Of a stretch of 46,254 nt of DNA, positions 1 through 10,700 are shown piece after piece. Numbering within the stretch: position 1 is the stretch's first letter; every line of letters starts with the position of its first letter. The stretch is from Irineochytrium annulatum. Its lineage: Eukaryota > Chytridiomycota > Chytridiomycetes > Chytridiales > Chytridiaceae. The stretch covers positions 1-46,254 of the forward strand of contig JADGJL010000083.1 in the NCBI GenBank assembly GCA_027600665.1. Reading direction: 5' to 3'. Under the pieces are notes generated by a model that saw only the letters and a program-made list of their open reading frames with translations, did not search any database and was not told where the DNA came from. The position numbers were made by a program, and so were the translations under genes.

Positions 1-279
1 AAGGTTGGTATCCGGGTCGAGGAACGGCCACCCGTAACGTTTCTGCTTCCCTGGCAACAATTGGAGAAAAATGGAGCAAGCAAAACAGCTTCCATAATAA
101 TCCAGGCAACAGACTGGGACAGCGACGACAGCAACAACGTCGTGACTGACAATGCGAGAGCTCATTTGAAGTCTGCTCGCTTTGAAGGCAAGAGTTGTTA
201 CCGTGATTATGAATGGCCTTGATTTGCGTCACCGCTATTCTGTATGAATTTATGGCTTGCTGCCTCTGTTTTCCCTCAT
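1..279. other. Left-edge stretch without a recognised gene
   Basis: No convincing coding exon, repeat or RNA gene is visible before the tRNA. The short open frames here have no recognisable motif and no splice signals that would link them to a neighbour. Confidence 0.5.
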
Positions 280-351
280 GGCCGTGTAGTTCAGTGGTAG
301 AATGTTCCCCTCCTAAGGGAAAGGTCTTGGGTTCAATACCCAACTCGGCTA
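280..351 (+). tRNA. tRNA-Arg (anticodon CCT)
   Basis: The sequence folds as a 72-nt cloverleaf plus discriminator A. The D-arm is GTTC/GAAT, the anticodon stem TTCCC/GGGAA encloses the loop CTCCTAA, and the T-arm TTGGG/CCCAA encloses TTCAATA. Anticodon CCT reads AGG (Arg). An A box (TAGTTCAGTGG) and a B box (GGTTCAATACC) are both present. No intron is seen. The acceptor stem has a G-T pair at 1:72 and a T-T mismatch at 6:67, so the stem is slightly weak, but the intact boxes and the T-run terminator argue for a working gene. Confidence 0.9.
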
Positions 352-360
352 CTGTCAGAA

Positions 361-395
361 TTATTTTTCTTTTTGTATTTTTATTTTTTTTTTTG
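361..395 (+). terminator. RNA polymerase III T-run terminator of the tRNA
   Basis: Several runs of four or more T (first at 364-368, longest near 383-394) begin about 10 nt after the tRNA 3' end. This is the expected Pol III termination signal. Confidence 0.75.
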
Positions 396-651
396 AGAAA
401 ACTGTCAGCATCCGTGACATCCCGGCTCGCCATCACAGACCGCGACCAACAAACACCAGCGCCAGCTTTGAGATCGTTTCGCGAGTCCAGATGTGGACTC
501 GTTGCCACTCAAACGAAGGCACGACATTAAAACCATTGATGCCGGCGTTGCGCCAGCCCACGCATCAACGCCGACGCCGCCAGGCGGACCGCGAGGGGAA
601 TGAACGCCCTCCCTCACGTTCGACTTTCACACAACGCTCTCGTCATCGGCA
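396..651. other. Upstream region of the GPCR gene
   Basis: Between the tRNA terminator and the GPCR start codon no coding exon is supported. It presumably holds the GPCR promoter and 5' UTR; no specific element was recognised. Confidence 0.4.
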
Positions 652-1986
652 ATGAGCCCCTCCACCGACTGGCAGCTCGACGTCCTCGTCATCGTGACCC
701 GTACGAGCGCGACCGTAGGATTCATCGGCGCGATCGGCGTACTATACATCCTGTTTTCGGACAAGAGGGAGCTGAGCAAGGCAGCTTCGAGGTTGGTCCT
801 GGCGGTCGCGATCACGGATATCGTTGAAGCTGGTAAGTTACAGCTGCGAGGGAGCGAAGGAGTGTGCTAAACTCATGCCACGCAGTAAAGAGTTTTATAT
901 CGAGATCTGGACCCGATACTGGCGATGACAGCGTGTTGTGTCAGGCGCAGGCTATGATGGACACCTTCTCAGCCTTAATGGACCCATTCTTGTGTTGCAT
1001 AATGACCTGCGTGATCCTGTGGGTGCTTCCCACGTCGCTCTAATGTCGCTGACTCGCTTGTATTCAAACTCAAGATACCTAATCTACTTTAAGGGCCAGG
1101 TCGATCAAATCGCCCGCATTGAACACTTCGCAATCGGCGGCTGCACCATCTTCGCCCTGGCCGTCAGTGTTGTGCCTTCGTTCACCACGCCAAGACTTTA
1201 TGGCTCTGGTACTATGTGGTGCTGGATCACCTCAAAGTATGCCCAGTGGCAGCTCTACCTCGCCTGTGAGTATGCTGAGAAATGCTCTACTCTTCTCCAG
1301 TTCATCGTATAATTGTTTTTCAAGACTCAGTCATCTGGGCCGTCATGGTATTCAACTTCGTCGCCTACGTCTTCACGGGGCACACCATGAACGCAATCTC
1401 GCGCTCCGTCACTGCGTCTTCCTCGTGCGGTGCGACTTCCTCGCACTCCATCTCGACGCGACCCACTTCGTACTTGCCAGACGGCAAGCTGCCGAATTAT
1501 TACGACAACCCTCACGTCCGCCCGCGCGCCGACTCCACCCCCGCTATGTACGACCGCCCCAGCCAACTTGCTGTCCCGCAACCGACGCACAACCACAACC
1601 GCCTCTCCTCCGCCTCGACGCTCATCAACGTCCCAACCGTCCAATGTCAGGAATACCGTGCTCCGTGCGACCTCAAAAGATCCCCTACGGCCTCCGGCAG
1701 TGGCTCGTCGTCCACCCGCAACCCCCGCTCTTCCATCCTCCGCCGTATGCGGTTTTACGTTGTGGCCTTCCTTCTCATTTGGCTCCCCGGCAGCGTCAAC
1801 AGGGTCTACGGCCAAGTTTCCGGCGGGGGGAAGTACACCTTCGCCTTGAGCGTAGCGCAGGTCGTCATGCAACCGAGCAGGGGGATGGCGAATTTGGTCG
1901 CGTACCTGTTGAATTTGTGGTATGCGGGGAGTTTCTGGAGGAGCATGGCGAGAGTGTTCGGGAGGAGGGGTGGGGTAGAGATGTAA
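652..1986 (+). CDS. cAMP-receptor (cAR)-type seven-transmembrane GPCR
   Basis: Predicted exons are 652-832, 886-1018, 1075-1265 and 1325-1986, giving 388 aa; all junctions keep frame and use GT-AG (donors GTAAGT, GTGGGT, GTGAGT). Seven hydrophobic segments are visible. Family-like points are the TM2 phrase AITDIVEA, the extracellular WCWI motif before TM5, TM6 with WLPGSVNRVY, and TM7 with QPSRGMANL. These are the landmarks of the Dictyostelium cAR / fungal Git3-like class of nutrient or pheromone-type receptors. Between TM5 and TM6 lies a long (about 110 aa) Ser/Pro/Arg-rich third cytoplasmic loop, a likely phosphorylation and G-protein contact region. Ligand unknown; cAMP should not be assumed. 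The short tail ends soon after TM7. Confidence 0.82.
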
Positions 1987-2433
1987 AGGGACTTATATAA
2001 CCGTGGCCTTGTCATTTTGCTATTCGATCGCGATAATAGTGCACTTTTGGTATACTCGCTCGGATAGCAAAACAGCGTCTCGCTTCTCTAGTGATGTAGC
2101 AAGGTGTTTCGTCAACTTTAATTAAACAACAATAAACCGAAGTAGATCTCGCTAGCATCATCTGTTCTGTGCAGGAAATTTAAAGGAAATGCTAGTACTG
2201 TTAGCATTGTCTGTATTGGTGGTAATATTGGAAACACAAGCTCCCCTCATTTTTATTTTTTAATTTTTTTATTTTCATATGTTACTTTTTTTGCTTCAAG
2301 CATTATGACATCTTTTAACTGGATATGAGGCCCAGCATCCCACTCTTCCTGCAACACCCACCACCCCGCCATTCCCTCGTCACCCCAACCTCCGAATCTG
2401 ACTTGTTCCTCCCCCACCGCCTCTATATTATAC
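1987..2433. other. Convergent 3' intergenic region (GPCR / PH gene)
   Basis: AT-rich sequence with a long T/A-rich patch around 2247-2300. It should hold the 3' UTRs and poly(A) signals of the two convergent genes. No gene is seen. The antisense open frames over 2325-2663 are shadows of the PH-protein gene. Confidence 0.5.
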
Positions 2434-4986
2434 TTACCTCCCTCCCGCTCTCCCCAGACGCCCTCCAATCCTCCCCACTCGCAGCTGCAGCCCAGCCACA
2501 CCCTGACGCGGCCTCGCGCTCACAAACTCCCCAGCCGCAGCCGAGAGGTCGAAAGGCCGTACCCCCACGGCGCCGGCCGACGTCTCCGTCGTTGTCGTCG
2601 TCGCGGCCCGCACAGCAGCCTTGCCCGCTCCACAAGCACCGATGGAGTCTTCGGATACCGTGAAAGCCCGCGCCCGGATCCAACGCGTGCTCTGATCCGG
2701 CGCGGCGGCATCCGTGGCGGCCCGCGGGCGCCCAATGGCGGCGGCGAAGGAGGGACCCTGAGGCGGGTCAACTGGCGCTAGTGAGCTGCCGCGCGAGGGT
2801 ACGTTGATGGGTCCTCCGGGCGCGGTGACATCGCGGACGGGCGGCGTGGCGTTCACGGGCCTCGCAAATTTCAAGTTAGTAATTGACGCGAGGGTGGTTG
2901 TGATGCGGAGGTTTGGCGTGAGCCTTTTGGCCGTGACGGTTGTAAGCGCAGGTGTATAGAAGTCCATCAGGTCCATCGCGGAGACGTTAACTAATGCAGA
3001 GGGGTCCGGCTCGGCAGTTGTCGTCGCAGAACGGCTACGGGACGTGAGCAGGTTGATGTCGGACGGCCGGCAGTTGGTAGTAAGCGCGGCAGTTGTCGTT
3101 GTAGAGCGGCCACGGGATAGAATTGTGGATGCGGGTAAGATTGGGGTCGCCGTCGCGGACCAGGATAGGGACTCGTTCATTGGCGGGGACGGGGTGCGTG
3201 CCGACTGCGAGCCCGGCAACCCGTCAGCATCAATCCTCAACCCAGGCTCCGACGACGCCAAAGGCTGATCACCAGGCTCGTTCGAGTGCCTGGGCGAGGG
3301 GAATTGACCCTTAACGACCGGTGCTGGCGTCGAGCCCATAGCCACCGCCCTCGTCGACGTGCCGACGGTTAAGACCGCCGCCGAAGACTTGGCGCGCCTG
3401 ATGTTTGGGACGGTGGCCTTCGACGGGCGCCTGGTTATGGCACTGCCGGGCGTCACAACCGCCGCGCCATGTGCAAAATGTTCGCCGTTCTGTCCTGCAT
3501 CGCCTGACTCGGCCGCCGGGTCATGTTCCAATCTTGCAGCCTCAAGCTCGTCGAACAAGTCCTTAAACATAAGGTCGACATCCAGCTTGGTCCTTGGCGT
3601 TCTCTCGCCGGCAGCCAGATCGGTTGGCCGGAGGTAGAACGGCGCGGCCGTTGTTGTTGCGGAGCGCGCTCGAGAATCCATTTGGGATGTTATGGCCGGA
3701 CTATCTGACGGCTTTGGAGCCAATGTCGTCTTAGCGGAGCCGCTGCGGGACTGGACCGGCGGCGCCGCGGTGGGGAGGTCGGGCGACGCAATCGGCGCAG
3801 AGGGTGTTTCTGCCAGTAGGCGCCAACCTGGCGATATTACATTGGGCTGGTTGTCGTCGACGGAAGGGCGACCCGCTCCGTCAGGCTGGCTGTCGGTAGC
3901 CGAGGGACGCCGAGAACTCCCGCCTTCTTCACTGCCAACTACCAATGTTGAGGCCGACAGGCGTCTCGAGTCAACTTCTGTCGAGTCTATCGCGGACACA
4001 TCTGTTGTTTGAGATGGTAAGATTGAAATATTAAGGCGCAGAATACTAGACTACTTACATGTCCTGTCTGTCATGTTCGATGGCCGTCGGGATCCGCTCG
4101 CCGATGACAGATTCGAAGGCCGTCGGAACTCGCTCGCGACGCCTAAGTGATCGTCGGTCTCGGTCGTCGTAGCAGAAGGACGTCGGGAGCCAGACGCGAC
4201 AGTTGCGGGCGATGACTCCGAGGGGCGTCGTATGGCGTCGAAGGAGCTCGGGGATAAACTGTTGGAAGTCCTGTCGTCTGTCGGACAAGTTGCGGAGTGC
4301 CGTCGCGAATCGGTCGAAGGTCGACCGCTCGTCTCCACAGCCGATTCGCGAAGGTCAGGCGGGAAGGTCGGCAAGTCCTTTTGAACGCCAGCTGCCGATC
4401 CTGCCCTTCTGATGTCGTTTGCAACCACCTCTCCTTTCCACGCCGCCGACGCTGCCGTGACCATGTCCCCCGACGACTTCGTCCGCCTTATATTCACTCC
4501 GCCGGTCTTACTTGCGGCCGCAGTATTGGGATCATGCTCCCTCTTCGCAACGTCCAGCTGAACAAACAAGTCCTCGAACATCCTCTCCACATCCATCGAC
4601 ACCATCGGCATCCTCCTCACCGGCCTCTCCAACTCCACGACACCCTCACCCCCCGCCATCTCATCCATAACTCTCCCGACCCCACTCTGCCCTACCACTC
4701 TCGCGACAGCGTCAACCCAAGCATCCCTCTCCGCCACCCCACCCTGACACCTAAACACGTACTCCCCACCACCGCTGAACAGCACCCAGCCGCATTCACC
4801 GCGCCCCGTCGCGGTCGTAGCCACGTCGAGTGAGATGCGCTTCGACGCGGACGAGCCGGAAGATTTGTGCAGGAGAAGGGAGCAGGAGAAGCCGCGCTGG
4901 CAGAGGAGAGCGTGGCGGGGCTTCCAGATCAGGTTGCCGTAGGCGTCCATGACGAGGCGGTCGAGCCAGCCTTGGGTGACGATCAT
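2434..4986 (-). CDS. PH-domain protein with Ser/Thr/Arg-rich repeats
   Basis: Exons (minus) are 4986-4059 and 4001-2434, giving 831 aa; the intron has donor GTAAGT and acceptor AACAG and keeps frame. An in-frame TAA 9 nt upstream of the ATG supports the start. Residues 1-98 look like a pleckstrin-homology domain: GWLDRL at the start, a middle WVLFSGGGEYVFRC strand pair, and the closing Trp in RDAWVDAVARV. The remainder is disordered, with many RRPS / RSATTTA-like units typical of basophilic-kinase or 14-3-3 sites. A module with an MF-DLF core, an EHDP motif and NIRR-KSS occurs twice (residues ~131-176 and ~449-518). Probably a membrane- or cortex-associated phosphoprotein; function unknown. 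Confidence 0.75.
3376..3585 (-). repeat. Second copy of the MFxDLF...EHDP...NIRRxKSS module in the PH protein
   Basis: This stretch encodes a KLDVDLMFKDLFDELE-type helix, EHDP, and then NIRRAKSS. It matches the module encoded at 4459-4596 (MDVERMFEDLF, EHDP, NIRRTKSS). The order of the three motifs is the same but the spacer differs, so it is an internal duplication within one protein. Confidence 0.7.
4459..4596 (-). repeat. First copy of the MFxDLF...EHDP...NIRRxKSS module in the PH protein
   Basis: Encodes MDVERMFEDLFVQL, EHDP and NIRRTKSS just after the PH domain. It pairs with the copy at 3376-3585. The conserved amphipathic helix followed by a basic Ser motif suggests a repeated binding module. 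Confidence 0.7.
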
Positions 4987-6161
4987 CGCGGCCGTTTATG
5001 GAGGCGCGGTTGCCGGTGTCGTCGGTGGTTGCGGGCCTTCTCGTTCAATTCAGTATCAATAAAGCTCTGCTCTAGGCGTCGGAGGAAGAACGAGTGGGGC
5101 GTACCCAGGGCCATCAGACGCGGCCGGCGTTGCGTAGTAAGGCGTTGGTTTTCGATTGGCGACGCCGTCGACGCCCCAAGGCAGAACGCACGCCGGGTGC
5201 CAACGGGTCCAGCATATGAGGAGGGCTCATGGTCAGTGATCTGGTAAGCAAAGGTCTGCCAGCTGGGGGTCATGTCGATCATGGACAGGACAAGGGAAAC
5301 TATGTTCATGTTTGCTCCGCTATATCTGTATAGAATTGAAGGAAAAGCTCCTCTTGGTGCAAGGCAAAGAACTAACTCTCGCTCAGTGGATATATATGTA
5401 GTATAAACAGAAGAGATACACAGACGTTGCGGCGAAGGCCATAAAGCGAGCGCAAACAATTTTTATGCCCGCGCACCCCCAACCACCGAAGAATCTTACC
5501 AAGAGCAGGCAAGGAGGAGCAACCAGGATAGAAAAAAAAGACCAATGAAGATAGCTACAAGGATGAAAAAAGAAACTAAAGCCTGTAGCAATAATAAGCG
5601 GGGCAGAAATTAGCCCAAACAATGGTGATTACAGGGTAGACTGTGTGCCCCGTTAAGGAAACCCCTGATGTAATAGCGGAGTGAACCTTAGTGAGAGTGC
5701 ATGGTGATGGTGGAATCGGATTGGGGTGTGGTAAGGGGGTAGTATTCTTCTTCTTGCGACGCAAATATGTGAAAAGGGTCTAAGTAAATAATTGTTAGGG
5801 CTAGTACCGGCACACCTAAGAGAATATGGGTTTGGATGATTATAATGAGACAAATTGAAGTATGACGTGGAAGTGCGGCTCAAAACCAAGAAGTAATGTG
5901 GAGAAGGTGAATCGGGTGCAAACGGTGTAAATAATACAGATGCCAGGGCCGAAGTAGGATTACGTGAGCATTGACTCCAAGTAGGCAGGGATGTAAGAAT
6001 GACAACTTAGAGAGGCGGAAAAAATGAGCAAAAAGGAACGAGAGCGTAACCGAAATTTCAAGATTAGCCAGAATTCTGTAAGAGAACTCAATGACAGCAG
6101 GCATTCACGAAATGTGCGATGCATTAGTGATGCGGCAAACAGGAAACCTCTATCTCCATCT
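4987..6161. other. Intergenic region between the PH gene and the RRM gene
   Basis: About 1.2 kb without a supported gene. It holds the 5' region of the PH gene and the 3' UTR of the RRM gene. A minus open frame from about 5313 overlaps the PH start codon by ATGA; it shows no domain and is more likely a leader or uORF than a separate gene. From 5400 on the sequence is lower in GC, with no RNA gene or repeat recognised. Confidence 0.45.
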
Positions 6162-8178
6162 CTAGCAGCTAAAAATCAACCTGCTCGGGTCCCTGTCAAT
6201 GCCCGCAATTGACGGCATCATGTTCTGGCGCACGCCAAGCGGGTTCTTCGAAAAGCTGAGCCGGATCCCGCCCTTCACCGAATTCGTCAACGGCTGCCCG
6301 TGCAGCTCGACGAGGGCCTGATGGGCGCATCTGACATCCTCAAACTAGTCACAAAATCAGGCGGTTAACTACTCACGCACAAGGTCTGAAAAAAGGGGTA
6401 CCACATACCTCAACAAAACACATAGGCCCCCCGGTCCTCTGCCTAAAGCTCAGCCTCCTGAACCCCTTGCACCCGGCAAACAGCATCCTCAGCTCCTCCT
6501 CGCACGCATTGCCGGGCAAATTGCCGACATACAGCGTGTTGCACGGCGGGTTTTGATCCGCGACGCTCCTGAAGAACTCCGGCTGCTGTTGCGCGGCGAC
6601 GAATTGCGTGGCGGGACTCGGGAGCGGCTGCTGGTGGTGATGGAGAAGCGGAGCGGAGGCGGGCGATGACATATCGCCGAGGGAGGTATTGATGGACAGG
6701 CGGGACGGGAGGAGGGAGTCGGAGCAGTAGAGGGCGGACGAGAAGCCGCGGTCGGACGGGTGGCGGGTCGGCGCAAATGCGGATGTGACGGATGGTGGCT
6801 GATCGAGGAGGGATTCAAACGCGGACGCGCCGAACCGAGGGCTGTCAAGGGGGCGGGTTGTAGCCGGGGCTGACGTCTCGGAGATGTTGTCGATGCAGAG
6901 CGATGAGGGCAAAAGCTCTGAGATATCGGCGTTTGATGACCCAGAGGAGCGGTTCCCGTCCGATATCACGGCGGTGGTGGCGTCGAGGGACGATGTCGGG
7001 GAGCCTCGGTGGGAAGCCTCAGTGACGGGGACACTAAAGTAATCGGAGTGGGAGGGGAAGGACGCGTGGCTGCTGTGCTGCTGCGCGGCGGCCTCCTTGA
7101 CTGATGCGAGAGAGGAGCCACAGGAGGACATCATGTCCCGGCCCATTAGCGCATTGTTCATGCTAACATAGTAGTTCTCGAAGGCTGAGGAGGTGTTCTT
7201 TGGCGAGGGCAGGACCACGTTGGTTGCCGGAGCGCGACCCGGGACGAGGTTAGACATCTGTGAGCTGTTGAGGCGAATTGGGTTGATCGGGGTGAAAGCG
7301 GTGATGTCACGGCTGGCAGCGAGGCCTTGGTGATCGTTGGAAAGACCCCGCTTCGTGTGCAGGTTCTTTTTGGCAACCTCGGCCTTTAACACACATCCGC
7401 GCTCGGCGTCGACCTTCCTCCCGTTCAAGATGTCGCGGGCTTGGAGGGCGTCTAGCCGTGTGCGGAACTTAACGAAGCCGATCTAAAGGGAAAATGGTTA
7501 AAGAAGCAACCGATGATTGATAAAACTTCTGTTGGCCCTATACATCCCCATCTCTTTCAACGATTTCACTGTCCACAATTTCAATCTCGCCACCCCATCT
7601 CCCAAAAGACACTTACAATCTGTTTCTTGTATTGCGGTATATTCTCGCTGTCCTCCCCGAAATGCGGATGCTTCAACGTCGCAGCCTCAAAGCCAGGACA
7701 GAATATGAACATGTTCTGCGGAAAGGGGGGCGAACGCGATAAGTTAACTAATCCCCGAACCACAATCCCATCCTTTAAATTCACCAACCTGAAATTCCCT
7801 CTCGTGCATGTCCTCAGGGAATCCTACGACAAAAATGGTAGTGATCTCCTCCTGCATTTGCTGCAGTTGGGCCTGCTGCAGCTGCTGCGACAGGGTACCG
7901 CCTCCGAGATTGAATCCCATCATGCTCATATGAAGAGCCGACAGGGGTCCAGTCCCCATCAGACCGTTCAGGTTGAGGCTCGTGATGATCGGCGGAAGGT
8001 TTTGCGCGTTGAGCGAGGACTGTTGCTGTTGCTGCTGCTGCTGCTGAAGCGCGGCGTGGAGTTGATGCAGCGTCCGGTTGCTTTCGTTGCCGTTCGAGGA
8101 AGATCGGGTAGGCGCGTGCGATGTCGTTGGCGTGAGCATATCGCGGTCGCCGGCCAGGTCGTGGAAGAGCATCGACAT
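6162..8178 (-). CDS. Whi3-like RNA-binding protein with two RRMs and a polyQ tract
   Basis: Exons (minus) are 8178-7789, 7715-7617, 7482-6409 and 6344-6162, giving 581 aa, all in frame. A nine-Gln run lies near residues 45-53. RRM1 (~113-205) carries [16 protein letters not shown] and, after an intron, [11 protein letters not shown] (RNP1-like), ending [17 protein letters not shown]2 (~478-558) has [10 protein letters not shown] (RNP2), FVEFEDVRCA (RNP1) and ends [10 protein letters not shown]. The KKNLHTKRG and [10 protein letters not shown] phrases are hallmarks of fungal Whi3/Nrd1-like proteins, cytoplasmic mRNA binders that control cell-cycle and morphogenesis transcripts. A disordered Ser/Thr/Pro-rich linker of about 270 aa joins the RRMs. 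PolyQ plus disorder suggests condensate formation (inference). Confidence 0.87.
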
Positions 8179-8976
8179 TGATGTTATATGCGTCCGGGGG
8201 ACAGGGAGTTCAACTGGTGTCGCGGACGATGAGCGGCGGTACGGGACGCTGGCGATCCGACGCAGTTGCCGGGCGGATGGCGGGGTGGATGATGCGTAGG
8301 TCCGATAAATATACTAAAGGATGCAGGATAAATAAAAGGGAATAAGGACGGATGCGACGAGTGCCGTGAATGGATCTGTCGTGAGGAGACTCGACGACTG
8401 GCGTTGCGGGGAGGAGGGAGTCTCGGACAGAGATAGAGATGAAGACGCGGGGAGGGCCACTGATTCCTGCGAAAAAAGGAGATCCGAGCACGAGGAAGTG
8501 GAGGCCGGGCGGCAGGAAGGAGGCGAGCGGCGAGGAGCGTGACGGCCCAAGGCTTCCACGGTCAAACTTCAAGCCTCACCGCTGGCGTCTTCGCGCGCCC
8601 AACGCACAGCACCCACCGCGCCAGGGACCGGTCACACGCCCTACCAGCCGTTGTCGTGCGCATCACACTGTTTCAGCCATCGTAAAAAACCGATGCGCGA
8701 CTGACTGAGAGGGTGCGACACGCCGATCGCAGGACCCGCTGTATGCACTTGCGTTACTTCCACACCTCAGATTCGATCAACCTCGTACTTCCAGCGACGA
8801 AATGTTAGCCGGGCTAAATGACGAAGAAAACATTTCCTATTATTTGACACAACTGCTGCAATGAGCCGACAACGAAACAATATAAGTAAATGATGGGCAA
8901 CAAAGCAACTTTATGTCTTAAAACGGCTGATGACATTTCTCAACAATTACAATTGTCAAACAGAGGTACAAACAGT
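8179..8976. other. 5' region of the RRM gene and 3' region of the syntaxin gene
   Basis: No coding exon is supported. The GC-rich half next to 8178 is probably promoter and leader of the RRM gene. The AT-richer 8780-8976 part should be the 3' UTR of the syntaxin gene. No tRNA or repeat is seen. Confidence 0.45.
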
Positions 8977-10113
8977 TTACGAAGGGGGATGCGCGAAATT
9001 GACCCTGATTCTACTGACCACCTCGTTTTTCGCGCCGTTGTTCTTGTTGGTGTTGCTCTTTGAGTGCGCGTAGACGTAGATACCAATGGCGGCGGCGAGG
9101 ACGACGAGGACCACGGTAACGATGATGCAGACATACTGCTTCTTGGACCTTGCGCCTTCGGCGCTCTTGTTCGCGATATCAAGCTGCGTGTTGGCCTCGA
9201 TCACGTAGACGCCCGTCTGCTGGACCTTGACCTCGATTTCGTCCACCCAGACTTGTTGTTGCTGAAGTAAGGGGGAGGACAAAAAAATGTTAGACAAAGA
9301 AAGCCGAACCCCGTCACCTAAAGACTCCTAAGCTCACGTTAATCATGCTCTCCAACTCCTGAGTCAGCGCCAGCAGCTCCTCCATCCCCTTTCCAATCCT
9401 GACGAGCTCCCTCCTCCTCTCCTCCGCCTGATCCAGCTGCGCCCTTTGCGCGCCAACGGCCGCCGTCGTGTCGAACACGCTGACCCCTCCGCCGCCGCTC
9501 TCCACAACCCTCCTGACCTCCTCCTCCGACGCCTCGGGCCTCACGATCCTGTACTCCCTCGCGAGCCGCGCTTTCCTGGCGGCCTGCACCTGCTGCTGGA
9601 GCCCGAAGAAGTTCTGCGCGCAACTCCGGACGCGGCGCGCGACGGACTCAAAGGACGACTGCCGCTGGGCCGGGTCTCCGCCCTTCGATCGCTTCAGGCT
9701 CTCCAGCCCAGCCCGGGCGGCGTCGATCTGCGACCGTGTTTGACTCATCTGCGCGTCCAGCCGGGCCGTCATGTCATCAAGGGCCGACGGGTTGCTCTCC
9801 GACGCGAGCTTGGAGCTGAGGGTCGAGCATGATGCCAGGGAAGCGTCGACCGACGAACAGAGCGCGTGGAGAGCGTCGACGGCCGATTGAAACTGGGCGA
9901 GGCCGTGAATCTCTGACGGGATCTGAGGTGCTGAGGGCTGGAGGGGGATCTGGGTGAAGGCAGGTGTTGGGTTGCCGTCGAAGGCAGTATGCGGGCTGGC
10001 GGACTCGAGGTCCTGCGACGGAACGCATGGGTTAGACGTGACGCAGCTGGGATCAAAGCAGGACGGGTCCTCACCCTGTACTGGGAGTCCTGGTTGAGCC
10101 TGTTGCGGGCCAT
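8977..10113 (-). CDS. Syntaxin, Qa-SNARE (Sso1/syntaxin-1 type)
   Basis: Exons (minus) are 10113-10075, 10012-9338 and 9261-8977, giving 332 aa in frame. The first exon encodes only 13 residues. An Habc-like region ends with REYRIVRPEASEEEVRRVVE, a characteristic syntaxin linker. The SNARE helix runs from GMEELLALTQELESM through QQQVWVDEIEVKVQQTG. Placed against syntaxin-1, the middle Gln of QQQ, encoded at the last exon junction, is the ionic zero-layer residue. A transmembrane segment (YVCIIVTVVLVVLAAAIGI) lies at ~281-303. Unusually, about 29 polar residues follow the membrane anchor, where most syntaxins end. It should act in vesicle fusion at the plasma membrane. Confidence 0.88.
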
Positions 10114-10700
10114 CGTGAGCGGCTGGTGATGGCGATGGCGGAGACGAGTTGGGTCGTCGGTCTTTTCAATCACAATCAAAGACAGGCGCGCAGACACGAA
10201 AGCTCATTTGAACTTGCAACATCGGTGACTTGTTATGTGCCTTGCTTATCTTTCTACCTCCTTTCTACCACATACTAGCGGCTTTTTGTCAATTCCATCC
10301 ATTGTTCCTCTCGTTACGGAACTTCATTAAAGTGTCAATACATTGATTACTCATCTATCATTCCGAATGCGCAATTGTAGCGGGAGCAGGAGTTATTATT
10401 TTCTTGAACTTTTTTTGCCAATAGTAATTGCCTTCACGATGAAAAATGGGGAGCTTATGATGCAAGTTTTTACATTCAAAAATGAGTCCACATATCAACA
10501 TGTATTAGATGCATCAGATGTTACGCCCCACGGGTTGTTGAAGGAGTCGATAAGCATGACTCGATAGAATTATGCGAAGGCTAATAAAATGTCGAGAAAA
10601 GTCTGAACGAGAAGGAAAGAAAAAAGAAAAGTATGGAATGCACAAAGTGCTCACTTTCGCCTAATAAACTTGAGGATGCCCTTTCAAGCAGGTATGAACT
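10114..10700. other. Intergenic region between syntaxin and secreted-protein genes
   Basis: AT-richer sequence containing the syntaxin 5' region and the 3' UTR of the next minus-strand gene. No gene, RNA or repeat is supported. Confidence 0.45.

Noticed and set aside
1119..2000. Long plus and minus open frames overlapping the GPCR exon 4
   Set aside because: They are out-of-frame shadows; Arg/Pro-rich translations without motifs, while the GPCR frame has clear membrane helices.
4983..5459. Minus open frame just upstream of the PH gene, overlapping its ATG
   Set aside because: No domain and no splice link; it ends at the PH start codon and fits a leader or uORF better than a gene.
8000..8050. 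Trinucleotide (CTG/CAG) repeat as a separate element
   Set aside because: It encodes the Gln run of the Whi3-like protein and is explained by it.
7513..8181. 222-aa plus-strand open frame over the RRM gene
   Set aside because: Antisense to the polyQ and RRM1 exons; its Leu run is the reverse of the CAG repeat.
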